A DNA stretch of 20,199 nt from Chara braunii (taxonomy: Eukaryota; Streptophyta; Charophyceae; Charales; Characeae), in contig BFEA01000298.1 of NCBI GenBank assembly GCA_003427395.1, forward strand, positions 699,118-719,316. Reading direction: 5' to 3'. How positions within the stretch are numbered: the stretch's first letter is position 1; every line of letters starts with the position of its first letter. The position numbers and the translations under genes are program-made. The notes beneath the pieces were generated by a model that was not told the origin of the DNA, did no database searches, and was given only the letters and a program-made list of their open reading frames with translations. This document shows positions 16,202 to 20,199 of the stretch, in pieces.

Positions 16202-18706
16202 TTGGGGTTTTTCGAAACATACACACACACACAGAGTGAAAACTTGCTTTGAAGTTTGAATAGATTCCCACAACTCTGCAAATATGAGTATACTGGGCTG
16301 GAATTTTCACTGAACCATCATGTGCAGTACAGTCTCAATAGTGTCAAATAAATGGATAATGACAGAGGCAGAATAACACAGTCTTCTTGTTTTTTTTGGC
16401 AGAATAACACCGTTAACAGCACCATTTTCCATGTCTGGAGAAGTTTGAGGAGGGAAGCATGCAGCCCCATTCTGTGTCTTTTGTGGTGAGAAATAACTAA
16501 TTGCACACTGTTTCAACTTTCAACATATGGGAAATTCTCCCCACATGTCAACTGCGCCTCATTGCCTCAACATCAACTACAGAAGCGTAGTGACAGTTCA
16601 ACCAAATGCCAATTGTGATGACATGGTCCAATTCTCATGGTGACATGAGGTGCAAGAGAGCGCATTGTTTTCGACTAAGGTAGAATGAGGGCTCAGCAAC
16701 AGGCGGCCGAAGGCCGAGTTATCCTAATAAGATACGGCGATGATTTCGTTGTTCTTCGACAAGGCTCGAAGAGTTGTTCAGGGCGCTCAAGGGTTCCTAT
16801 CACAATGGCACCAATTTACAGAGAAATTGAGAGAATTGCATTATTGGTGTCGAAAGAGTCGAAACGCTTGCTGCTGTACTACAAAAACTTCCAGGAGTTT
16901 TCTGTAATGTAGAGCATTGATGTGGAAACGCTAGCTGCTGTACTATAAAAACTTCCAGGAGTCCAGGAGTGAAAACAGATTGACAGAGAGTGGAATGAAT
17001 CGACATGGAAGAGAGAGCCTTGTTTCTATTTTTGTTGTTGTTGTTTTTTTACTTTTTTTCAAAAGGGAACCTCTTTATTATATATTGTCAATTTGTCACA
17101 TGTGCTGGAAACTGGGTCCAAGGAGGTCAAACAACAGAAGCAAAAACAACAAGAGAGCGAAGAGGGTCCCAACATACCCCAACAGTCCTGTGGCACAGCC
17201 ACACTCCAGACACTTGTACTGTCCATCTAGTTGCACACGCTCCCCGTTCTCAAGCTCGACAACCACCACACCTGCCATCTTCAGCTTCAGAGCACATTCG
17301 ATGTGACCGTACGCTTTGCACCGGGTACCACTGGTTCGAACCCCTGTACATTGGACCCAGAGCCCAGGCTCTTCCTTCTCTCCATCAAACATATGACAGA
17401 TCACACAGGAACAATAACGGCAGTATGCGTCGGCCTTATCGATCAGCTCTCCACAGGCAGCGTTAGGGCACACTCTAGTCTCCCTCCCGACTTCCGCTCT
17501 ACCAGAGACACCTGATGTCCAAGTCGACAGGCTGCTCGAACGCGTGCTTCCAGTCCTCCTTCCTGGCTTAGTTGGCGCACCACTAATCTCTCCGCCTAAA
17601 GCAGCACCTGCTGCACCTGCATCAGAGCTTCCTGTACCTTTGGTGGTTAGCGACCCAACGACTCCACTCAGTTTCTTGAAGCTCCGCCGGGTACTGGCAC
17701 CCATTCCTCCATCACCATTGGCCGCTGCCAATCCTTCTGGCCCAACTCTTGCATCCAACTTGTTGTTGGAGGCAGATGCTGTGTTTCCACTTCCCCCGAC
17801 TGAGGGTAGGGCTCCTCCTGCCTTCTTCCTTCTCCCCTTCCGGGGGGTTTTCCCACCCATGACTTTGAACAGCCTCGCCATCAGATGCAACTTGCTAAGC
17901 TTGTGCCTTATGTAATCGATCCCTGTTTCTCGGCGAAGCATTTCACAAATATCAAAATTGCTGAGGGATTGAAGTATCTGAAGGCTCTTGCTATCACCAT
18001 TCGCTGCTTGAAGAACCACATGCCTTTTGGGGAAGAAGGGAGCCACCGAACCAACAGACTTACGACTCTTCCTCCTAGCATAGCCTCCTCCAACCCCTCG
18101 CAACCTTCCCCCTGCAGCACCGGATCCGTTCAGGACTCCAGCTGAGTCGTCTGCTTCCCTCTCCTCCTCTCCTGGGCTTTCATTATGCTCAAGCCCATCG
18201 CTGTCACAGCTACCACAAGCCACACCACCTTCCTCCCCTGTGTCTACTTCGTCATGCTCACAGTCCTCCATAGAGTCCTTCAGCATATCCGGAGCGGCTT
18301 CATCACTTTCCTCAGTTTCAATTCCGTTCTCAATGCTCGTTCCATCTTCTTCTTCTTCCCCTTCCATGCCATAATCTGTCACCTCGCCACCTCTGCATTC
18401 CTCCACCATCGCATACTCCTCTTCGCGCTGCTCCAGCTGATGTTGATTCCTCGTCCGCTTCTGATGACCCCTCGGGCACTGGTTCTGCACTGGGCTCCGC
18501 TTCTTCTGAGCAAACGTCGGACTTTCACTTCTCTGCATCAATTGGCTGGTTTCGCTGCGCAAAGTCAAATGGGTCATCCCCATTTGCTTTGCACCCGACT
18601 GCCATTCCAACTCATTTGCTAACACTCTATCCTTCACCTTCTGCATCACCTCCGGCTCATCAGACAATGAGATCCGTATCCGTTTTGATGGTCCTGCAAA
18701 CTCCAT
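5956..18706 (-). CDS. VEL/VIN3-like (VIL) Polycomb accessory protein, 8-exon model with an extra PHD finger
   Basis: Spliced gene on the minus strand. Proposed exons in transcript order are 18706-17178, 14229-14178, 13798-13763, 13558-13529, 13001-12897, 11690-11396, 9053-8682 and 7061-5956. All introns are GT-AG and phases agree, giving 1174 residues. Domain order is acidic N-terminus, helical zinc/PHD superdomain (about 240-509), helical-bundle linker (510-600), canonical PHD (627-669), FNIII (about 690-806), glycine-rich linker, VEL/VID domain (about 986-1058) and tail to 1174. In plants VEL proteins join PRC2 through the VEFS subunit and hold Polycomb silencing, as at FLC in Arabidopsis, by head-to-tail polymerisation of the VEL domain; they act in the nucleus. 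Land-plant members are usually about 500-750 residues, so this one is long. The 5' end is uncertain: an acceptor-like site at 18808-18809 could join an upstream exon. Family assignment is strong; exons 2-4 are tentative. Confidence 0.9.
7340..7452 (-). pseudogene. U6 snRNA retrocopy with internal duplication, in VEL intron 7
   Basis: The minus strand follows U6 end to end: GTCCTTCAGGACATCCGTTA, AAATTGGAACAATTACAG, then AGAAGATTATTGT twice, GTGGCCCCTGTGC, AAGGATGACACACATAAGTC and AAGAAATGGTCC. A stretch of about 18 bases covering the ACAGAGA region is duplicated (7383-7419) and the AGC triad is altered. An A-rich tail follows at 7316-7339. Non-functional retrocopy, same strand as the host gene. 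Confidence 0.9.
7461..7493. repeat. C-run followed by A-run
   Basis: About 14 C then about 19 A on the plus strand, beside the 5' end of the U6 copy. Length may be inexact, as homopolymers assemble poorly. Confidence 0.85.
7497..7556 (+). repeat. Dispersed repeat core, copy A
   Basis: Contains CCCCTTCTATACTGGGG, GCATCAGTCCGGTT and GGCAAGCAA, the core shared with 11829-11890, 12045-12110 and, inverted, 20033-20098. Family unknown; it resembles an old interspersed element. Confidence 0.6.
8118..8260 (-). repeat. tRNA-derived SINE-like element, copy 1
   Basis: On the minus strand it starts with a tRNA-like head: A-box region TGGCTCAGGCGGTAC and B-box GAGTTCAAATCC. The body continues AGATGCAACTCTGAAT and CATCTGAAGGCTGTCACC. 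The second copy at 8491-8616 has the same order. An A-rich stretch lies on the head side. It is in VEL intron 7. Confidence 0.75.
8491..8616 (-). repeat. tRNA-derived SINE-like element, copy 2
   Basis: The minus strand has GACCAACTGGCCTAGATCAG, TTGGTGC (A box), AAGTTCGAATCC (B box), AGATGCAACTCTGAAT and CATCTCAAGGCTGTCGG. It shares head and body with copy 1 but lacks about 20 bases between the boxes. The B box is closer to consensus than in copy 1. It ends about 65 bases before the exon 7 donor. Confidence 0.78.
8682..9053 (-). CDS. VEL gene exon 7: fibronectin type III domain
   Basis: A 372-base exon. Acceptor ATCAACAG; its first two bases complete the codon split after exon 6 (G|AC, Asp). 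The donor is TCAG|GTCAGT, leaving one base for exon 8. It encodes about 124 residues with the FNIII pattern: PTGLRFSEIRSTSVRVHW, then LLGYKVWHKR, then the signature LGLDPDTEYVFKVAGVTV. VIN3 has VRVEEIQARSVTVRV and LEPDTEFCLRVVSF at the same points. In VEL proteins this domain follows the helical bundle and is thought to mediate partner contacts. Confidence 0.92.
9385..9456. repeat. (TTCTCG)n hexanucleotide array
   Basis: About twelve units, one variant (TGCTCG) near the left end. It lies in VEL intron 6. The Phe-Ser repeat frame over it is an artefact. Confidence 0.95.
9460..11395. other. VEL intron 6 interior: small duplications, no recognisable gene
   Basis: A 199-codon minus frame at 9699-10298 matches no family I know and contains the tandem repeat at 10069-10151. 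GAGCTTGTCTAGTATTTGTG near 9543 recurs as GAGCTCGTCTAGTATTTGCG near 9607. AGCATACGAAAATAACCTCA near 10584 recurs as AGTATGCAAAAGTAACCTGA near 10919, each followed by GTCATTGCTGG. These look like old repeat debris. Confidence 0.55.
10069..10151. repeat. 54-bp direct repeat
   Basis: CATGACATTCTTCGCCTCGG at 10069 and CATGACATTCTCGACCTCAG at 10123 are each followed by CAAGGGCTC, and similarity continues upstream (GTGACGACAGT and GTGAAGACAGT). Confidence 0.8.
11396..11690 (-). CDS. VEL gene exon 6: end of helical bundle plus canonical C4HC3 PHD finger
   Basis: A 295-base exon, acceptor TGTGGCGCAG and donor TCGAG|GTAATG. It opens with VQAMIGRILDKAEILMDS, matching the VEL bundle end (VQKL...EALDKVV in VIN3), so it belongs to this gene and not to a nested one. 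It then encodes a PHD finger: CFVC, GDKGSLIMC, SGKEC, RRAYHLQC and GTWLCPSC. The ligands are C627, C630, C639, C644, H649, C652, C666 and C669 of the model, spaced C-x2-C-x8-C-x4-C-x4-H-x2-C-x13-C-x2-C. Such fingers usually read the histone H3 tail, but the ligand here cannot be read from sequence. VIN3 goes straight from the helices to FNIII, so this finger looks like an insertion. Confidence 0.88.
11829..11890 (+). repeat. Dispersed repeat core, copy C
   Basis: GTGGTTCTTATGGCCC, TTTTCATTCTG and AGCATCAGTCC match the inverted copy at the right edge of the window and, more weakly, 7497-7556. It lies in VEL intron 5. Confidence 0.55.
12045..12110 (+). repeat. Dispersed repeat core, copy B
   Basis: GGCCCCTTCTATTCTGGGG, CAGTCCGGTT and ACCAGCAAGCCC match the 7497 copy, with about 10 extra bases in the middle. 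Confidence 0.6.
12573..12626. repeat. Three-copy 18-bp minisatellite
   Basis: CAGGACAAGATGGGAGGA occurs three times head to tail without change. Confidence 0.95.
12661..12938 (-). repeat. Tandem duplication of exon 5 end, splice donor and intron start
   Basis: The block 12891-12938 (end of exon 5 plus GTAAGG) is repeated at 12779-12826, 112 bases away, identical across the exon part. The intron start (GTGTAAGGAGAGCTAAGATG and neighbours) occurs three times, at 12827-12890, 12731-12778 and 12661-12725. So the gene has two identical donors and 2-3 copies of the adjoining intron. 112 is not a multiple of three, so the second donor would shift the frame. Confidence 0.93.
12897..13001 (-). CDS. 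VEL gene exon 5: helical-bundle core
   Basis: A 105-base phase-0 exon (acceptor ending CCTAG, donor GAA|GTAAGG). It encodes VEEAARKLEEEIGPLDAS followed by VVGGMREHVWRRPKAME. This matches the family motif in VIN3, DEAVKKLEGDVGPLSG then MARGIVNRL, including the invariant GPL. It joins in frame to VQAM in exon 6, matching VIN3 VQKL. The last 42 bases of the exon, with the donor, are repeated 112 bases downstream; using that second donor would add 112 bases and shift the frame. Confidence 0.8.
13225..13331 (-). pseudogene. Full-length U6 snRNA-like retrocopy in VEL intron 4
   Basis: The minus strand matches U6 throughout: GGGACATCCGTTAAAATTGG, AACGATACAG, GAAGATTAGCATGGCC, TGCGCAAGGATGACGC and AAATCGAGAAATGGTCC. 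The ACAGAGA box is broken by four extra bases (ACAGAAACTGAAG) and the 5' stem-loop is longer than in plants. A 22-base A-rich tail follows (13201-13221). No plant USE promoter element is seen upstream, and the only TATA-like stretch (13365-13371) sits a little too far away. A retrocopy is the best reading. Confidence 0.9.
13529..13558 (-). CDS. VEL gene exon 4, 10-codon microexon
   Basis: A 30-base exon with clear borders: acceptor CTCTCTCCTTCCAG and donor AAG|GTAAGC. It encodes KVHTGAFEFK in phase 0 and leads straight into the VEEA of exon 5, where VIN3 has a helix ending LLELMDEA. The splice signals are better evidence than the residues. The neighbouring introns are about 204 and 527 bases. 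Confidence 0.5.
13763..13798 (-). CDS. VEL gene exon 3 (tentative), 12 codons
   Basis: A 36-base phase-0 piece behind a good acceptor (TTCTTCTACCAG). It encodes ALDLLSPETWEP and ends at CCT|GTTAAG. The frame stays open after the donor (VKSIGELVLMHG...), so a longer exon or an unrelated coding remnant is also possible. Its place and length fit the middle of the VEL helical bundle, but I see no diagnostic residues. Confidence 0.33.
14178..14229 (-). CDS. VEL gene exon 2 (tentative), first part of the helical bundle
   Basis: A 52-base piece with a pyrimidine-rich acceptor (CTCTCCAG) whose first base completes the glycine codon split at the end of exon 1. It encodes FSIVCPTEKAQRDQSLQ and ends CAG|GTCCTC, a weak donor. 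The expected VIN3 sequence here starts CWRKQ and contains an AK..RR.D.L pattern; only a faint likeness (EKAQRD) is visible. It was chosen because the phase fits on both sides and because exons 2-4 together give 39 residues where VIN3, as I recall it, has 41. The true exon could lie elsewhere in the 2.9-kb intron. Confidence 0.35.
14290..15440. other. VEL intron 1 part: AT-rich DNA, no recognisable gene
   Basis: From about 14560 to 15080 the sequence is strongly AT-rich with many T runs. A 102-codon plus frame at 15086-15394 (…HHFMKRDVVLCATEDSAS…) has no recognised domain. A short C run (14663-14675) and a short CT run (about 14791-14806) are also present. Confidence 0.5.
15451..15487. repeat. 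(CA)n microsatellite
   Basis: About 18 CA units in VEL intron 1. Confidence 0.97.
15543..15600 (+). repeat. Diverged direct repeat, left copy
   Basis: GGGCTGCAAATTTCACTGA then CAGTGTCAGTAGTGTCAA. The right copy at 16295-16352 reads GGGCTGGAATTTTCACTGA then CAGTCTCAATAGTGTCAA. The two flank the microsatellite cluster, suggesting an old duplication or one repeat family. Confidence 0.75.
15752..15958. repeat. (CA)n microsatellite cluster
   Basis: (CA)n at 15752-15845 with one CG interruption near 15789, then (CA)n at 15910-15958. A short GA run (15880-15893) lies between them. Confidence 0.97.
16101..16199. repeat. (GAGC)n/(GA)n microsatellite with a single N
   Basis: Five or six GAGC units lead into about 38 GA units. 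A single N at 16135 marks an unresolved base or assembly join. Confidence 0.95.
16295..16352 (+). repeat. Diverged direct repeat, right copy
   Basis: Partner of 15543-15600, in the same orientation, about 750 bases away. Confidence 0.75.
16685..16912 (+). CDS. Unrecognised 75-codon frame with a YGDD-like motif
   Basis: Antisense within VEL intron 1. It contains ILIRYGDDFVVLRQG, which looks like the catalytic YxDD strand of reverse transcriptases. The residues on either side do not continue an RT fold that I recognise, and the frame is short. It may be a decayed retroelement scrap or chance. Confidence 0.15.
   Translation: MRAQQQAAEGRVILIRYGDDFVVLRQGSKSCSGRSRVPITMAPIYREIERIALLVSKESKRLLLYYKNFQEFSVM
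16861..16961. repeat. 64-bp direct repeat
   Basis: GAAACGCTTGCTGCTGTACT followed by ACAAAAACTTCCAGGAG at 16861 recurs at 16925 with two changes. Confidence 0.88.
17178..18706 (-). CDS. VEL gene exon 1: acidic N-terminus and VEL PHD superdomain
   Basis: The frame from the first in-frame ATG (18706) gives 509 full codons and two bases of the next. Residues about 95-200 are strongly acidic (runs such as EGEEEEDGTS). A basic stretch ARRKSRKS follows, then the helical zinc-finger start seen in VEL proteins (SLSNFDICEMLRRETG) and a basic linker RKGRRKKAGG. After a Ser/Gly-rich spacer comes the atypical VEL PHD: CPNAACGEL, YCRYCSCVICHMFDG, LWVQCTG, GHIECALK and YKCLECGCATGLL. In VIN3 this superdomain packs a zinc finger, helices and PHD together and lacks histone H3 binding; that is family knowledge. 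The donor is GG|GTATGT at 17177. The open frame continues upstream of the ATG without a Met to a TGA just before a pyrimidine-rich acceptor, so the start may lie in another exon. Confidence 0.9.
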
Positions 18707-18806
18707 ATCATGTGGCACATCTGCTGGCCTCCCAGTCTCATGTTGACGCAAAGCCTTGTGATCAGCATCATGGTCACGCTTACCGTTCACTCTTCCGCAG
18801 CCACTG

Positions 18807-18831
18807 GCTGAGACACAAGCACAAGCAGTTC
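18807..18831 (-). promoter_or_regulatory. Possible 3' splice site upstream of exon 1
   Basis: On the minus strand a T-rich stretch ends TGTCTCAG, with AG at 18809-18808, about 100 bases before the first in-frame ATG. The coding frame is open from there. If used, exon 1 would begin at 18807 and translation would start in an exon further upstream. The alternative is a plain 5' UTR with initiation at 18706. Nothing here decides between them. Confidence 0.35.
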
Positions 18832-19092
18832 AGGACATCAACGCGAGGGTCGGGCTCATAACCCGCAACTACTTCCGAAAAAGGGAAGTTTGTTCCTCAT
18901 CAAACGAAAGCGAACAAACCCAAAGCCAAAGATCTGCAAACCAAATTTGAGGATGACTACCTCGCCAAGGGTAAGATAGCAATTGTCAAAGGCCCAGGCC
19001 TAATCTTCACAATGTGGAACGACACAACACAGAACGCTGGTCCAGACTCAAGACCTTTGATTAGCACACCAGACTCATTGAGCATCATCTAA
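18822..19092 (+). pseudogene. Possible broken coding fragment, plus strand
   Basis: Two overlapping plus frames look protein-like. The first runs to a TGA at 18948 (AVQDINARVGLITRNYFRKR). The second, one frame over, is open 18862-19092 (KAKDLQTKFEDDYLAKGK, GPGLIFTMWNDTTQNAGPD) and ends at TAA. They could be one old reading frame split by a frameshift near 18890. I do not recognise the family; transposon origin is a guess. It lies head to head with the VEL gene. Confidence 0.25.
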
Positions 19093-19164
19093 ACCACCAC
19101 AGGTATCCATACTAAAGGCAGACAACAAACACATTCGAATTCTCCTCTCCCCTATCTAAACTAA

Positions 19165-19185
19165 CCCCCCCCCCCCCCCCCCCCC
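19165..19185. repeat. 21-base C homopolymer
   Basis: Uninterrupted C run on the plus strand, in C/A-rich DNA. Length may be inexact. Confidence 0.95.
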
Positions 19186-20032
19186 AGCCACCAACGACAT
19201 CACAATAGAGGCTTTTACTAACAGAATGCACGCCAATCAGCAAACCCACACAGACCTCATCTCCAGCATAAGGAATCACACATCCCCAAACCCCCCTAAA
19301 ACCCCTCGTACCCTTCATTCCCCTCCCGCACGCAACTCGCCACATTACCTCCACACAAACCGCCCTGACCCCAACCCATACCCCTCCAGCCACGACATCA
19401 CACACCCAAACACATCAGCCATCCAATCCCACAACCTAGACCTACAAGCACCCCGCACAGTCTCTTCTCAAGCTAGCAAAAACAGTACCAGTTCCCACTC
19501 CACAAATAGTTCCCAAAACGACTCTTTAAAAGACTTTTATCCAGTTGACAGGATAACTTAGGATACGGGTTACAGAGTAATACAGACCAGAAAAAGAGAT
19601 TTCAAGTAAAGGTTAGCAGGCCAACTAAATTAGCTAGGGTTTAGGTTTTAGCACCAGGTAGATTTTGTAGATGTGGAAAGATGATAAAAGGGGGACAGAT
19701 TTTAATCTCACCCATAGGCATTAGCAACTAGACCAGAGAGGGTTAAGGGTTTACGAAGACCTATTGAGGAGGATCAAGTCTACAGTTTGCGTGCTTAATG
19801 AGAATCTGGCTGTCAAAGTACTGAGAGGAACAGGTGAGATGAGGCCTCCCTGACGCAAACCTACAGGGTCCACAATTCTGGGTTTGTTTCAAAATAAAAG
19901 GAACCAGGCTAACTTACGCAGGGGTGAGCGGTGGTACATCCTTCCGGCGAGAAGTAATCAATGCCCTCCCTCGGGCTTTCCTACCTTAAAGGGGAAGAGC
20001 GTGTGTGAGCCCTATATGTACTTCCTTTTGAC
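19186..20032. other. No recognisable gene
   Basis: A 111-codon plus frame at 19226-19561 is Pro/Ser/Thr/His/Asn-rich (NPPKTPRTLHSPPARNSPHY) and follows the C/A bias, so I doubt it is a gene. From 19562 to 20032 I see nothing coding. Confidence 0.5.
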
Positions 20033-20098
20033 TTGCTGGTGGAATAGGAACCGAACTGATGCTCCCCAGAATGGAAAAGGAGCCAGAACCACAAGGTT
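20033..20098 (-). repeat. Dispersed repeat core, copy D (inverted)
   Basis: The minus strand reads CTTGTGGTTCTGGCTCC, TTTTCCATTCTGGGGAGCAT, CAGTTCGGTTCCTATTCC and ACCAGCAAGTCAAAA. It is the mirror of 11829-11890 and shares the core with the other copies. Confidence 0.6.
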
Positions 20099-20199
20099 CT
20101 GTTTATAAAATAAAAAAAAGGATCGATACGTGCGTGTGGTGACCCCTAGGACCACTCAACCACTACCCATAGGATCAAAACCCATACAGTCTGCTAGAG

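Noticed and set aside
15646-16281. Repeat arrays that could be taken for tandem coding repeats or a CRISPR-like array
   Set aside because: They are plain di- and tetranucleotide microsatellites without unique spacers, in a eukaryotic genome.
17544-18622. Plus-strand frames of 86-145 codons
   Set aside because: They are antisense shadows of VEL exon 1.
19226-19561. 111-codon Pro/Ser/Asn-rich frame as a gene
   Set aside because: Composition follows the local C/A bias, no domain is seen, and it follows a 21-base C run of uncertain length.

Overview
The window looks like nuclear DNA of a green plant-lineage eukaryote, most likely a streptophyte (charophyte) alga with a large, repeat-rich genome such as Chara; the species is an inference. 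The evidence is a plant-specific gene family broken into exons by introns of 0.2-2.9 kb, U6 snRNA-derived copies of the plant type, tRNA-derived SINE-like repeats and many long CT, CA and GA microsatellites. There is no sign of operons or bacterial signals.

The only gene I can identify with confidence runs on the minus strand from about 18706 (or a little further upstream) to 5956. It is a VEL/VIN3-like gene (VERNALIZATION INSENSITIVE 3 / VIL family, an accessory factor of plant Polycomb PRC2). The pieces appear in the family order: N-terminal helical zinc/PHD superdomain (17178-18706), a helical-bundle linker spread over small exons (14229-12897), a fibronectin type III domain (9053-8682) and the C-terminal VEL (VID) polymerisation domain (7061-5956). 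Splice phases agree at each proposed junction and the joined reading frame is 1174 codons plus a stop if the first in-frame ATG is used. Exons 2-4 are tentative.

The most interesting feature is exon 6 (11690-11396). It begins with the conserved end of the VEL helical bundle, then carries a second, canonical C4HC3 PHD finger before the FNIII domain. Land-plant VEL proteins known to me have only the one atypical PHD. The protein also has a long acidic N-terminus, glycine tracts before the VEL domain and a 116-residue tail after it.

The introns hold two U6-like retrocopies and two SINE-like repeats, and a 112-bp tandem duplication has copied the end of exon 5 with its splice donor. The left third (1-5600) has no recognisable gene. 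It contains microsatellites, a 170-bp foldback, a third U6 fragment and several tandem duplications. A perfect Nextera mate-pair junction adapter sits at 2661-2698, so the sequence may be artificially joined there; two single N bases lie in CT/AG tracts. The right end (18810-20199) holds short unrecognised open frames, a 21-base C run and one copy of a dispersed repeat.
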